Assembly: GCF_918698115.1 (NCBI RefSeq)
Contig: NZ_CAKKLV010000023.1
Coordinates: forward strand, 1 to 64,000
Reading direction: 5' to 3'
DNA from: Peribacillus sp. Bi96
GTDB lineage: Bacteria; Bacillota; Bacilli; Bacillales; DSM-1321
DNA: 64,000 nt
Below are positions 53,841-63,508 of this stretch, in pieces. Position 1 is the stretch's first letter. Every line of letters starts with the position of its first letter. A program made the position numbers and the translations under genes. Below the pieces are notes generated by a model. The model did not search any database. It was not told where the DNA came from and worked only from the letters and a program-made list of their open reading frames with translations.

Positions 53841-55160
53841 TTAATTTTTATCTATTAATACGATTCTTTCAGGTTTATTTACTATGAAAATGTAGGATAG
53901 AGCTCCTACGAACAATACACTTGCAACAAAGATTAGGGCACCACTAAAGGAATTTGTTTTAGCTAAAATAAATCCAATGACAAGTGGTGTTACAATACCT
54001 GCGATATTCCCAATGGTATTAAAAATACCGCCAGTTAAACCAATAAGTTCTTTTGGTGCCATATCACCGACAAGAGACCATGTAAGTCCTGCCAAACCTT
54101 TTGCGAAAAAGGCAATGGACATGATTAGGATAAGAAGAAAAATATTTGAAGTAAAGTTAGCTAATACGATTGTACTGGATAAAAGAAACCCTGTGATAAT
54201 CGGTGTTTTACGTGCAACAGCGAGCGATTTTCCTTTATTTAATAATTTGTCAGAAATGAACCCACCAGCGATACCTCCAAAAAATGCTCCTATATATGGT
54301 ACCGATGCTGCAAACCCTGTTTGAATCAGAGATAAACCCTTCTCTGTTACGAGATAAGTAGGGAACCAAGTTAAGAAAAACCAAACAATTGTATTTAACG
54401 CATACTGACCAATATAAATTCCGACCATTTGTCTGTTTGTCAACAAAAGACGGATATCAGACCAATTCACTTTTCTTTTTTCTTCTTTATTTGCTAACCC
54501 TCCACCTGAATTAATATAATCGATTTCTGCTTGATTTACACGTGGATGGTTGTATGGTTCACGTACAAATACAAACCATAAAATTGCTACAATGATACCT
54601 GCTCCTCCTGCAACAAAGAAAACATCGTGCCAGCCAAACTCTTGTAAAATCCATGCCATGACTGGTGTGAAAAGTGCTAATCCAAAATATTGTGCAGAGT
54701 TATAAATCGATACTGCTCGTCCACGTTCATGTTGTGGAAACCACATCGTTGTCAATCTGCTATTTCCAGGAAAAGATGGAGCTTCAGTAATACCAACCAA
54801 GAATCTTAAAATGAATAACCCAAGTAAGGTGCTAATAAACCCTTGAAAAAAAGTAAATATGGACCACAATAATAAAGCAACACCATAAACTTTACGTGCT
54901 CCGAATCGATCTAGTAACCAACCACCTGGAATGTTAAATGCGGTATAAGCCCAGTTAAAGGCTGAAAAAGCAACTCCCAATTTCACTGCATCGAAAGCAA
55001 GATCTTCTTTCATTACTGGAGCAGCTATACCCAGAGCAGAGCGGTCAATATAATTAATAACGGTCACGATAAATAACATTGCAAGTATGATAAAACGCAC
55101 ATTGGTTTTTTTAGGATATTCATTTTCATGACTGAGGGGTTGAGCACCGCTACTGTTCAT
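53841..55160 (-). CDS. gudP: GudP-type MFS sugar-acid transporter (copy 1)
   Basis: The 439-residue anion:cation symporter family protein has 12 membrane helices. Typical motifs are VINYIDRSALGIAAP in helix 1, GGWLLDRFGARKVYG and EAPSFPGNSRLTTMWFP. It starts at ATG 55160, after GGAGGA; the 17 upstream codons have no SD. It forms a pair with gudD copy 1 and is paralogous to the transporter at 59519 on the other strand. Base composition looks more AT-rich than that of copy 2. It probably imports glucarate or galactarate. Confidence 0.85.
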   Translation of the reverse strand: MNSSGAQPLSHENEYPKKTNVRFIILAMLFIVTVINYIDRSALGIAAPVMKEDLAFDAVKLGVAFSAFNWAYTAFNIPGGWLLDRFGARKVYGVALLLWSIFTFFQGFISTLLGLFILRFLVGITEAPSFPGNSRLTTMWFPQHERGRAVSIYNSAQYFGLALFTPVMAWILQEFGWHDVFFVAGGAGIIVAILWFVFVREPYNHPRVNQAEIDYINSGGGLANKEEKRKVNWSDIRLLLTNRQMVGIYIGQYALNTIVWFFLTWFPTYLVTEKGLSLIQTGFAASVPYIGAFFGGIAGGFISDKLLNKGKSLAVARKTPIITGFLLSSTIVLANFTSNIFLLILIMSIAFFAKGLAGLTWSLVGDMAPKELIGLTGGIFNTIGNIAGIVTPLVIGFILAKTNSFSGALIFVASVLFVGALSYIFIVNKPERIVLIDKN

Positions 55161-55263
55161 CAAGCTTCCTCCTATTTTTGTTTTTTCTAGTAACACGCTA
55201 TTTTTTCTCATTGAATTTGAATTTAATAAAGTAAGGGCTTACAATTATTGTTCTTTTAGCAAC

Positions 55264-55331
55264 TACCATGAGTAGAATGTTAATATTTTCATCTTTATTA
55301 GATAGAGATATTCATTCTTTTACTCATGGTA
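55264..55331. repeat. 11-bp inverted repeat between gudD and gudP copy 1
   Basis: TACCATGAGTA at 55264-55274 and TACTCATGGTA at 55321-55331 are exact inverse copies separated by 46 AT-rich bases. There is no T-run, so this looks like an mRNA processing or stability hairpin, or a binding site, not a terminator. Confidence 0.6.
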
Positions 55332-55358
55332 ATTACCCATTCATTTAATTCAAAAAGT

Positions 55359-56708
55359 TTATCTCACCAAACATGGTTTTTTAGAGTTATATTCCCACTC
55401 TTTAATTAGATATTGCATAGATGTTGAATCATCACGGTCATGATAAGGCAGACTACGATATAATTCATTTGCTTTCATAACTTTATCTATATTTATTTCT
55501 ACACCTAAACCCGGTTTATCAGGCAGTTTAATTACTCCATCTATAATTTGTAATGGATCATCACATAATTCTTGGCCATCTTGCCATATATAGTGTGTAT
55601 CAATTGGTGAAATATTTCCTGGTGCAGCAGCCGCTACTTGTGTAAATGCCGCCAATGTAATATCAAAGTGGTTATTGGAATGCGACCCCCATGTCAGACC
55701 CCAATCATTTAATACATGTGCCATACGAATACTACCATTCAATGTCCAGAAATGAGGGTCAGCTAACACAATATCGACTGCCCTAAGTGTTGATGAATGA
55801 TGGAATTGACGCCAATTTGTAGCAATCATATTTGTAGCAACAGGTAGCCCAGTCGCAATCTTAAATTCAGCCATTATTTCACGGCTAGAGAATCCCGCTT
55901 CAGGACCACAAGGATCTTCAATATAAGCAAGTATATCTCCTTTACCTTTGCAAAGCTTAATGGCTTCTTCCAATGACCATGCACCATTTGGATCAAGATT
56001 AATTCTTGAATCAGGGAATGCTTCATGTAAAGCTTGAATCGCTTCCATTTCTTCTTCTCCACGAAGTACTCCACCTTTTAATTTGAAACTCTTAAATCCA
56101 TAACGATCTTCAGCTGCTTTTGCTTGAGCTACAATTCCTTCAGCTGTTAACGTTTTAATTCGTCTAACACGATCCCAATCATCCTTAAATTGTGTTTCAC
56201 GTAAATAATGAAGATCGAGTTTTTCCATATCTGCGATATAGAATAAATAGCCTAAGAACGGAACTTCTGTCCGTTGAATACCTCCATCGCCAAGTAATGC
56301 TGCAATTGGTTTATTAACAAATTTACCAAGTAAGTCCATCATGGCGCATTCAACAGCAGCTTCTGCTTGCACAACAAATTTTAAATTGGCTAAATTTAAT
56401 CCTTGTAATCCTTCACCAGAGTCACCTTTTATACTCAAACCACCTTTACGTATAGCAGTTATACAACCTCTATAATTGGCAATCTCTTGTCCTACCACAA
56501 ATGGACGATAACTCTCTATCATTCTAGTAATATCATCGCCGCCATGAATCTCACCGATACCTGTATTCCCCGTTTCATCTTCTAAAATAACAATATTACG
56601 AGTAAAATAAGGAGCATGACAGCCACTTAGTGTGAGTAGCGCACTATCATAGCCTGCTACTGGAATAACCTTCATATCTGTAATAATTGGCGATCCCTGC
56701 GATTTCAT
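55359..56708 (-). CDS. gudD: Glucarate dehydratase family protein (copy 1)
   Basis: The 449-residue enolase-superfamily protein keeps the dehydratase residues: [10 protein letters not shown] (KxK acid/base pair), NLDPNGAW and YIEDPCGPE (Mg ligands), [10 protein letters not shown] (catalytic His) and PIDTHYIWQ (Asp). It starts at ATG 56708 after AAAGGAAG. It is clearly paralogous to the enzyme at 60911 but diverged in the lid region (residues 15-140). It may dehydrate glucarate or another aldarate, or act like the E. coli GudX paralog. A cre-like site lies just upstream. Confidence 0.85.
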   Translation of the reverse strand: MKSQGSPIITDMKVIPVAGYDSALLTLSGCHAPYFTRNIVILEDETGNTGIGEIHGGDDITRMIESYRPFVVGQEIANYRGCITAIRKGGLSIKGDSGEGLQGLNLANLKFVVQAEAAVECAMMDLLGKFVNKPIAALLGDGGIQRTEVPFLGYLFYIADMEKLDLHYLRETQFKDDWDRVRRIKTLTAEGIVAQAKAAEDRYGFKSFKLKGGVLRGEEEMEAIQALHEAFPDSRINLDPNGAWSLEEAIKLCKGKGDILAYIEDPCGPEAGFSSREIMAEFKIATGLPVATNMIATNWRQFHHSSTLRAVDIVLADPHFWTLNGSIRMAHVLNDWGLTWGSHSNNHFDITLAAFTQVAAAAPGNISPIDTHYIWQDGQELCDDPLQIIDGVIKLPDKPGLGVEINIDKVMKANELYRSLPYHDRDDSTSMQYLIKEWEYNSKKPCLVR

Positions 56709-56746
56709 CTTATAACTTCCTTTCATAAGTACTCTAATCATTCATT

Positions 56747-56760
56747 CGAAAGCGTTATCT
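56747..56760 (-). promoter_or_regulatory. cre-like site upstream of gudD copy 1
   Basis: CGAAAGCGTTATCT differs from the cre consensus TGWAANCGNTNNCA only at the ends, 39-52 bases before the gudD start. CcpA control is inferred. Confidence 0.5.
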
Positions 56761-56790
56761 ATGATCGCATTCACGTTATATGGAATTTTA

Positions 56791-58254
56791 TTATTTTACA
56801 AACACCGTTTTAATGGATGTAAAAAACTCTTTTGCTGCTTCTCCCTGTTCCCTGGAGTGGGAGCTGGAGTTTTTCATGCCGCCAAATGGTGCCTGCAATT
56901 CAACGCCTGCACTCTCAGCATTAACCCTGATCAATCCCGCTTCCATATCGTTAACAAATGAAAGCACATGTTGGATATTGCCTGTAAAAATCGAAGCACT
57001 AAGTCCGTATTCCACGCTGTTCGCAAGCTGCAGGGCTTCTTCAACTGAATCGGCTTTCAATAAAGCAATCACCGGACCAAAAATTTCTTCCTGTACAATT
57101 GTCATACCTGAGGTGCAGTTATCAAAGATCGTAGGCTCTACATAGAAGCCATTTGCCTGAGAGCCTTCTTCAGCACGCTTACCGCCAATAAGAAGGGTAG
57201 CGCCTTCTTCCACTCCTTTTTCGATATAGGAAAGAACCGTATTTAATTGATTTTCGCTAGCACATGGTCCCATCCATGTTCCGCTGTCCAATCCATCCCC
57301 GATGGAAATTCCTTTCGTTTCTTTCACCAGCAACTGCTTGAACTCTTCATAAACTTCAGCTGCAACAATGACACGGCTTGTCGCTGTACATTTTTGCCCA
57401 GTTGAACGAAACGCACCTGTAATGACTGCTTCTACAGCCAGATTAAGATCCGCATCCGCTGCAACGATTACCGGGTTTTTCCCGCCCATTTCAAGCTGAT
57501 ATTTCGCTCCACGTGCTAACGCCGCTTGTCCAATCCTTTTTCCAACGCCGTTTGAGCCAGTAAAGGTAATGCCGTTTACATCCTCGTGATCGGCGATGCC
57601 CTGCCCAATGACACTGCCCGGCCCCGTGACCATATTGACAACACCCGCTGGTAAACCGGCTTCTTCAAAACACTCTATGATCTTTGCACAGGTGATGGCC
57701 GTCTCAGTGGCTGGCTTCACCACAATCGTATTCCCATATACGAGAGCAGGAGCCATCTTCCAGATTGGGATAGCGATTGGAAAATTCCAAGGTGTAATGA
57801 CGCCCACTACACCAAGCGGGACGCGCGTCGTGAACATAAGCGCTGAACTGTCGGTAGATGGAATGACATCCCCCACTTTACGCATTCCTTCTCCTGCATA
57901 GTATTTCAGGATCGCAATACCGCGTGCCGTTTCCCCTTTTGTTTCAGCAAAGGTCTTTCCCATTTCCCGAGTTGCACATTCTGCGATTTCATCAATCCGC
58001 TTTTCAAGAATTTGCGCTACTTTATATAGATACTCCCCGCGCTCTGAACCAGCTAGTTTGCGCCATTTTTCTTTCGCCTTTTTCGCAGCTTCTACAGCCA
58101 GGTTCAAGTCATCCTTGGTAGATTTTTGTAGATATCCGACAATTGCCTGTTTATCTGCCGGGTTTAAACTTTTTTCAACTTCATTTGAAATGGAAGTAAC
58201 CCATTCACCGTTAATATAGTTAAGATATGTTTTTGTTTGAACTGTAGTTATCAT
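56791..58254 (-). CDS. gucD: 2,5-dioxovalerate (ketoglutarate semialdehyde) dehydrogenase
   Basis: The 487-residue NAD(P)-dependent aldehyde dehydrogenase has the motifs [28 protein letters not shown], the general base in [10 protein letters not shown], and the catalytic Cys in [13 protein letters not shown]. subtilis GucD (YcbD, 488 residues) performs the last step of glucarate and galactarate breakdown to 2-oxoglutarate. It is 17 bases downstream of the ycbC-like gene, in one operon. Confidence 0.92.
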   Translation of the reverse strand: MITTVQTKTYLNYINGEWVTSISNEVEKSLNPADKQAIVGYLQKSTKDDLNLAVEAAKKAKEKWRKLAGSERGEYLYKVAQILEKRIDEIAECATREMGKTFAETKGETARGIAILKYYAGEGMRKVGDVIPSTDSSALMFTTRVPLGVVGVITPWNFPIAIPIWKMAPALVYGNTIVVKPATETAITCAKIIECFEEAGLPAGVVNMVTGPGSVIGQGIADHEDVNGITFTGSNGVGKRIGQAALARGAKYQLEMGGKNPVIVAADADLNLAVEAVITGAFRSTGQKCTATSRVIVAAEVYEEFKQLLVKETKGISIGDGLDSGTWMGPCASENQLNTVLSYIEKGVEEGATLLIGGKRAEEGSQANGFYVEPTIFDNCTSGMTIVQEEIFGPVIALLKADSVEEALQLANSVEYGLSASIFTGNIQHVLSFVNDMEAGLIRVNAESAGVELQAPFGGMKNSSSHSREQGEAAKEFFTSIKTVFVK

Positions 58255-58271
58255 ATATAATCCCGCCCTTA

Positions 58272-59204
58272 TTAGATTGATTGAATTGTTGTTTCTTTTG
58301 GAAAACGATCTAAAGCATGTTCTAATATTTTTTGCATTTCTGCATAATGTTCTTTTTCCACCGGAAGAATTGGTAATCTGACTGTTTGCCCAACCGGCAT
58401 TCCCATAATCTCCATACCTGCTTTAATGAGAGAGACGGCATACCCTTTTCGCTGACGGCGAATGTTGTTGATTGGCATAATGACTTGTTGGTAAATTTCA
58501 TTGACCGTTTCTTGATCTCCACTCAAAATGCCATTATAGAATTTTCGTGAGATGTGCGGGATGTAATTGGATATCGCAGATGAGTATGAGTCAAAGCCAA
58601 GTGGAACGTAGGCCGACATGGTAACTTCCGCAAGCGGCATTCCGTTCAGCCAGCCGAAACGTTTTCCGAAGGTTTGTGTAAGGAGTCCATTCAGCTCCAT
58701 ATTGCCTAGACCGTCTTTTACGCCGACCACCTGAGGGACCTCCGCGAGCGCTTCCAAAGTTGAAATTGAAAATGACACATTATCACGCTGATATACTATT
58801 GAGTTTAAGTCTGTACTTTCTGCGATGGCTTTGAAATAAGCCGCCAAACCTGCCTGTTCTCCAGTAACGAGATATGGAGGTAATATTAAATAACCATCTG
58901 CCCCTCTATCCGCTGATATTCTGGCAAGTTCCAAGGAAGTTTGAATATTGCCTCCTACCCCCGTGTATACAGGGACTTTTCCAGCCGTGACGGATACGGC
59001 TACCTCTACCATCGCTTCATATTCCTCTTTACTTAACGATGGATATTCTGCTGCTGCACATGCCACGAAAATAGCCTCGAGTCCCTCATTTATTAAAAAT
59101 TGGATGTTTTGGGCGAGTGCTTTTTCATCAAGCTTATTACTCGTTGTGAATGGTGCCACGGGAAATCCGAGAATCCCTTTAGGTGCCTTGCGAATCTTAT
59201 TCAT
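58272..59204 (-). CDS. ycbC: 5-dehydro-4-deoxyglucarate dehydratase
   Basis: The 310-residue TIM-barrel enzyme of the DHDPS/NAL superfamily converts 5-dehydro-4-deoxyglucarate to 2,5-dioxovalerate with loss of CO2 and water. Features: [18 protein letters not shown], the Schiff-base lysine region [13 protein letters not shown] (Lys about 186), and YTGVGG with YLILPPYL. Length fits YcbC (308). It begins a minus-strand operon behind a promoter with a probable YcbG operator. Confidence 0.92.
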   Translation of the reverse strand: MNKIRKAPKGILGFPVAPFTTSNKLDEKALAQNIQFLINEGLEAIFVACAAAEYPSLSKEEYEAMVEVAVSVTAGKVPVYTGVGGNIQTSLELARISADRGADGYLILPPYLVTGEQAGLAAYFKAIAESTDLNSIVYQRDNVSFSISTLEALAEVPQVVGVKDGLGNMELNGLLTQTFGKRFGWLNGMPLAEVTMSAYVPLGFDSYSSAISNYIPHISRKFYNGILSGDQETVNEIYQQVIMPINNIRRQRKGYAVSLIKAGMEIMGMPVGQTVRLPILPVEKEHYAEMQKILEHALDRFPKETTIQSI

Positions 59205-59231
59205 TATTTATTCCCCCTTGTGTATTATTGT

Positions 59232-59263
59232 TTTATTGTAAGACAAATACACCGTCCGGTCAA
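59232..59263 (-). promoter_or_regulatory. ycbC operon promoter with GntR-type operator
   Basis: On the minus strand TTGACC, 17 bases, TACAAT. TTGTCTTACAA (59246-59236; palindromic arms TTGT/ACAA) overlaps the -10 box. The same word recurs at the divergent gudP promoter (59408-59418) and, with variation, before ycbG (62381-62391). Confidence 0.75.
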
Positions 59264-59390
59264 TTGTATTTTTATTATTTTCTGAAAAATCCAATATCAC
59301 CTCATACTTCAACAATTTCGCTTCTACTTTATACAAAAAAAACAGAAAATGAAGGAGCGGAAATGCAAAACGATTATTAAAAAAAAGCCA

Positions 59391-59419
59391 TTGACAAACA
59401 ATTTCATTTGTCTTACTAT
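59391..59419 (+). promoter_or_regulatory. gudP2-gudD2 promoter with overlapping operator
   Basis: TTGACA (59391-59396), 17 bases, TACTAT (59414-59419): a strong sigma-A match. TTGTCTTACTA (59408-59418) overlaps the -10 element, as in the divergent promoter, so repressor binding would block both. Confidence 0.8.
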
Positions 59420-59470
59420 TGGACAAAACTAAATATTAAGAATTTTCACAAAGGGGGGAGCGATTAAGTT

Positions 59471-59484
59471 TGTAAGCGGTATCA
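59471..59484 (+). promoter_or_regulatory. Candidate cre site in the gudP2 leader
   Basis: TGTAAGCGGTATCA fits the cre consensus and lies downstream of the promoter and 35 bases before the gudP2 start, a roadblock-type position. Confidence 0.7.
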
Positions 59485-59518
59485 ATAAAAAATAAAATAC
59501 GTTTAAGGAAGTGAGTAT

Positions 59519-60880
59519 ATGAACGCTGAAGAAAAAGTTTTCCAAGCATCTACTAAACTGCCGAATACCCAGAAAAAAACACGCACACGATGGTTCATTG
59601 TCTTCATGCTCTTTTTAGTTACCGCTCTGAATTATGCGGATCGTGCGACGCTATCAATTGCGGGAACGGATATGTCAGGTCAGCTTGGTCTCGATTCAGT
59701 CATGATGGGCTATGTTTTCTCCGCTTTCGCCTGGTCTTACGTAGCTGGACAAATTCCAGGAGGATGGCTTTTAGACCGTTTTGGCTCAAAAAGAGTTTAC
59801 TTTTGGAGTATCACGCTATGGTCTTCATTTACGCTTTTACAAGGATTGATCGGTTTTCTCGGTTCTGCCGGAACAGCTGTCATGGTATTGTTCGGACTCC
59901 GTTTTTTAGTTGGATTGGCAGAAGCTCCTTCCTTCCCGGCCAACAGCCGCATCGTTGCTACCTGGTTCCCAAGCCATGAACGCGGAACCGCGGCTGCCAC
60001 TTTCAATTCAGCCCAGTATTTTGCCACTGTTCTCTTCGCACCGATTATGGGATATATTACGTATAAATTTGGTTGGGAATATGTCTTCTTCTTTATGGGC
60101 GCTTTGGGAGTCATCGTTGCTTTCATCTGGATGAAAAAGATTTATGGACCAAAGGAGCATCCGCGTATCAACAAAGCTGAGCTTGAATATATCGAAGCAG
60201 GCGGCGCTTTGATTAATATGGATCAAACCACTACAAATAAGGAGGAAAAGAAGGGCGTCAACTGGAATCATATTAAGCAGCTGTTATCAAACCGTATGCT
60301 GTTAGGTGTTTATCTCGGACAATATTGCATTACAACATTAACGTACTTTTTCCTGACATGGTTTCCTGTATACCTTGTACAAGAAAGAGGCATGACCATT
60401 CTTGAAGTTGGACTCGTCGCTTCCCTTCCAGCCATTTGTGGATTTTTTGGCGGCATTCTCGGAGGGACATTCTCGGATTTCTTGTTACGGAAGGGATTCT
60501 CATTGACTGTCGCTCGAAAAATGCCAATTGTTGTTGGGATGCTTCTATCGATGAGCTTAGTGGCTGCAAACTATGTAGATACGGAATGGGTTGTTATATT
60601 CGTTATGGCCCTTGCGTTTTTCGGTAAAGGATTTGGGGCACTCGGCTGGGCGGTAGTTGCCGATACCTCACCAAAAGAAATGTCCGGTATTAGTGGGGGG
60701 CTTTTCAACACATTCGGTAACATTGCCGGCATCACAACACCGATTATTATCGGATATATCATTGCCACAACAGGGTCATTTAATGGGGCACTAGTCTTCG
60801 TATGTGCTAATGCTCTTGTCGCGGTCTGCAGCTATTTATTCCTTGTTGGTGAAATTAAACGTGTAGAGTTAAAATCATAG
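59519..60880 (+). CDS. gudP: GudP-type MFS sugar-acid transporter (copy 2)
   Basis: The 453-residue protein has 12 membrane helices and the ACS-family motifs TALNYADRATLSIAGTDMSG, GGWLLDRFGSKRVYFW and EAPSFPANSRIVATWFP. It matches B. subtilis GudP (about 455 residues). ATG 59519 follows AAGGAAGTG. It leads the plus-strand gudP-gudD transcript and should import glucarate and probably galactarate. Copy 1 is at 53841-55160. Confidence 0.9.
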   Translation: MNAEEKVFQASTKLPNTQKKTRTRWFIVFMLFLVTALNYADRATLSIAGTDMSGQLGLDSVMMGYVFSAFAWSYVAGQIPGGWLLDRFGSKRVYFWSITLWSSFTLLQGLIGFLGSAGTAVMVLFGLRFLVGLAEAPSFPANSRIVATWFPSHERGTAAATFNSAQYFATVLFAPIMGYITYKFGWEYVFFFMGALGVIVAFIWMKKIYGPKEHPRINKAELEYIEAGGALINMDQTTTNKEEKKGVNWNHIKQLLSNRMLLGVYLGQYCITTLTYFFLTWFPVYLVQERGMTILEVGLVASLPAICGFFGGILGGTFSDFLLRKGFSLTVARKMPIVVGMLLSMSLVAANYVDTEWVVIFVMALAFFGKGFGALGWAVVADTSPKEMSGISGGLFNTFGNIAGITTPIIIGYIIATTGSFNGALVFVCANALVAVCSYLFLVGEIKRVELKS

Positions 60881-60910
60881 ATAACTAAATATTCTGTAAG
60901 GGGGAAAATT

Positions 60911-62269
60911 ATGAATAATCAATTACTTAAGGATAATGTAAAAATCGGCACACCGGTCATATCAGAAATGAGCGTCATTCCAGTTGCGGGCCATGACGGC
61001 ATGCTTCTGAACCTGAGCGGTGCCCATGCTCCTTATTTCACCCGGAACATTGTCATTTTAAAAGACAATGCGGGTAATACTGGTGTCGGTGAAGTTCCTG
61101 GAGGCGAAAAAATTCGCCAGACACTCGAAGATGCCAAACAATTGGTTGTCGGCCAGTCCATTGGGACATACAACAACATTCTAAATACCATCCGTAAGCA
61201 GTTTGCGGACCGGGATGCAGGAGGGCGCGGCCTTCAGACGTTCGATCTCCGTATTGCCATCCATGCCGTAACAGCATTTGAAGCGGCACTTCTTGATTTA
61301 GTCGGACAATACTTAGGTGTACCAGTCGCAGCCCTTCTCGGCGAAGGACAGCAGCGTGATAAGGTAGAAATGCTGGGCTACTTATTTTATGTAGGTGACC
61401 GTAATAAAACAGATCTTGGTTATTTAAGCGAACCTGAAGCGGAAGATGACTGGATTCGCCTCCGTCATGAGGAGGCGCTGACACCCGAATCGATTGTCCG
61501 CTTGGCAGAAGCCGCCCACTCTCGCTATGGATTCAATGATTTTAAATTGAAAGGCGGGGTTTTGCGCGGGGAAGAAGAAATCGAAGCGGTGACGGCACTT
61601 GCGGAACGCTTCCCTGAAGCCAGGATCACCCTTGACCCAAATGGCGGCTGGCTACTTGAGGATGCAATTAAACTTTGCCGGAACCAGCATCATGTTTTAG
61701 CCTATGCGGAAGATCCATGCGGAGCGGAAAATGGTTTTTCCGCCCGGGAAGTGATGACGGAATTCAGGCGTGCAACGGGTCTTCCCACCGCTACGAATAT
61801 GATCGCAACGGACTGGAGGCAAATGGGGCACTCCATTCAACTTCAATCCGTGGACATTCCTCTTGCCGATCCGCATTTTTGGACGATGCAAGGCTCCGTC
61901 CGCGTCGCTCAAATGTGCAAGGAATGGGGATTGACATGGGGATCACACTCCAATAATCACTTTGACATTTCACTTGCCATGTTTACACACGTTGCAGCAG
62001 CCGCACCAGGAAAAATCACTGCGATCGATACCCACTGGATTTGGCAGGATGGGCAACGTTTGACGAAAGAACCTTTTAAAATTGTCGGTGGAATGGTGGA
62101 TGTCCCTTCCAAACCCGGACTTGGAATTGAATTGGATATGGAACAAATCGAGAAGGCACATCAGCTTTATAAACAAAAAGGGCTTGGTGCCCGTGATGAT
62201 TCTATGGCTATGCAATACCTGGTCTCCGGGTGGAAGTTCAATCCAAAATCACCTTGCCTTGTCAGATGA
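60911..62269 (+). CDS. gudD: Glucarate dehydratase (copy 2, main GudD)
   Basis: The 452-residue enolase-superfamily enzyme dehydrates D-glucarate (and epimerises idarate). Catalytic and metal residues appear in [10 protein letters not shown] (KxK), [27 protein letters not shown] and AIDTHWIWQ. It is 30 bases after gudP2, with AAGGGGG before ATG, and so co-expressed. It is more GC-rich than copy 1 and closer in context to the B. subtilis operon. Confidence 0.94.
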   Translation: MNNQLLKDNVKIGTPVISEMSVIPVAGHDGMLLNLSGAHAPYFTRNIVILKDNAGNTGVGEVPGGEKIRQTLEDAKQLVVGQSIGTYNNILNTIRKQFADRDAGGRGLQTFDLRIAIHAVTAFEAALLDLVGQYLGVPVAALLGEGQQRDKVEMLGYLFYVGDRNKTDLGYLSEPEAEDDWIRLRHEEALTPESIVRLAEAAHSRYGFNDFKLKGGVLRGEEEIEAVTALAERFPEARITLDPNGGWLLEDAIKLCRNQHHVLAYAEDPCGAENGFSAREVMTEFRRATGLPTATNMIATDWRQMGHSIQLQSVDIPLADPHFWTMQGSVRVAQMCKEWGLTWGSHSNNHFDISLAMFTHVAAAAPGKITAIDTHWIWQDGQRLTKEPFKIVGGMVDVPSKPGLGIELDMEQIEKAHQLYKQKGLGARDDSMAMQYLVSGWKFNPKSPCLVR

Positions 62270-62283
62270 TTTTTTTCCAACAA

Positions 62284-62313
62284 TGCGTGCGTCTCTCTCT
62301 ATAGAGCGACGCA
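62284..62313 (+). terminator. Terminator of gudP2-gudD2
   Basis: TGCGTCTCT/AGAGCGACGCA imperfect stem with a short loop, T-rich downstream, 15 bases after gudD. Confidence 0.65.
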
Positions 62314-62380
62314 TTTTACTTTTTTTGGGGCATAGGCCTTCTCTTCCTCACATGCAAATAAGTGTATTATATTATATAAT

Positions 62381-62391
62381 TAGTCTTACAG
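62381..62391 (+). promoter_or_regulatory. GntR-type operator upstream of ycbG
   Basis: TAGTCTTACAG matches nine of eleven bases of the operator TTGTCTTACAA and overlaps a possible -10, TACAGT. It suggests autoregulation of ycbG. Confidence 0.6.
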
Positions 62392-62431
62392 TAAAAATAC
62401 ATATCGGATTTCACAGAAAAGGGGTTACATA

Positions 62432-63133
62432 ATGGAAGAATCGTCAAAGAAATTAGGCGTACAATCAGTACATCGAAACACTCTTTCACAACAAGTCGTG
62501 GATCAAATTGTGCATCTGCTCGTCAGTGGACAAATGAAAGCGGGCGACAAACTGCCTCCTGAAATGGAACTTATGAAAGAACTTGAAGTTAGCCGGCCGG
62601 TTTTACGGGAGGCTCTCAGTGCACTTGATACGCTAGGGGTCATTACGCGGAAAACGCGTGAAGGAACCTTTTTTAACGATAAAATCGGTACGCATCCATT
62701 CTCTGTCATGCTGGCGCTTGCTACGGATAATTTACCCGCAATCATCGAAGCACGAATGGCATTGGAGTTGGGATTAGTAACGATGGCTGCCGAGAAGATC
62801 ACAAACGAACAACTGGAGAAACTTCAAGTTACGATTGACACGATTGCCAATAGTGAAGACAACGATTATGGAGAGGCTGATAAAGAATTCCACAAGATCA
62901 TTGCTTTAAGTGCGAACAATCCCATTATTGAAGGTATGATCGATTCCTTATTAATTACCCATAATAAAATAAATAGCCTGATTCAATTCAGAGAACGGGA
63001 ATTGACAGTAAAGTATCATAAAGCGATCTATGCGGCACTTGCAGCACATGATCCACATGAAGCATTCAGCCAAATGTACAAGCACCTTGATTACGTCCGT
63101 CAGAAAGTCCTTCAATATTCTCACGCAAATTAA
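62432..63133 (+). CDS. ycbG: YcbG-like GntR-family (FadR subfamily) regulator
   Basis: The 233-residue protein has an N-terminal winged helix (LSQQVVDQIVHLLVSGQMKA, then KLPPEMELMKELEVSRPVL) and a C-terminal FadR/FCD ligand domain whose metal or ligand His residues include EFHKIIA and HKAIYAALAAHD. Located after gudD and with shared operator-like words at its own and both gud promoters, it is the probable repressor of the sugar-acid genes, relieved by an aldarate or intermediate. AAAGGGG precedes ATG. Confidence 0.88.
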   Translation: MEESSKKLGVQSVHRNTLSQQVVDQIVHLLVSGQMKAGDKLPPEMELMKELEVSRPVLREALSALDTLGVITRKTREGTFFNDKIGTHPFSVMLALATDNLPAIIEARMALELGLVTMAAEKITNEQLEKLQVTIDTIANSEDNDYGEADKEFHKIIALSANNPIIEGMIDSLLITHNKINSLIQFRERELTVKYHKAIYAALAAHDPHEAFSQMYKHLDYVRQKVLQYSHAN

Positions 63134-63463
63134 GCAAAAAAAATCTTAAGAATCATAAACTAGCGGATTACTCAATGAGTCTCTCTCATAGGGAGACCTA
63201 AAAAGTGGATATTTTCAGGAAAAATTAAACCTATTTTGCTTCCAAGATTTCAAAGTTTCAACATACCTTTTAAATCCAATTGATAGCATAATTATTTTTG
63301 AGAAAAACTGGATAGTAGTTGAACTATCCAGCCCCCACTTATCCAGTTCGATTGAAATGAGAATGTCAGGACTCCCGAATGAAGTCGAAACCTTCCTCTT
63401 ACAAATTGTCTGGCTAACCAAAATCCCCATCCACTGAACCTGCCAAGGCTCCACTCAAAAAAA
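63134..63463. other. Intergenic region with hairpin, no gene
   Basis: About 330 bases between ycbG and a minus-strand epimerase remnant. A perfect hairpin CTGGATAGT-6-ACTATCCAG lies at 63308-63331. A minus-strand ORF (63215-63454) lacks an SD and spans this hairpin, so I do not call it. Confidence 0.5.
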
Positions 63464-63494
63464 ATGCATCCCTGCTTACTGGCAGGAATGCATG
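63464..63494 (-). terminator. Terminator of the epimerase remnant
   Basis: ATGCATTCCTGC/GCAGGGATGCAT stem, one mismatch, followed by TTTTTTT on the minus strand, 14 bases past the stop. Confidence 0.8.
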
Positions 63495-63508
63495 TATTAG
63501 GTACTTAT

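Noticed and set aside
63215-63454. 79-codon minus-strand ORF
   Set aside because: Spans a perfect hairpin, lacks an SD and has no family features.
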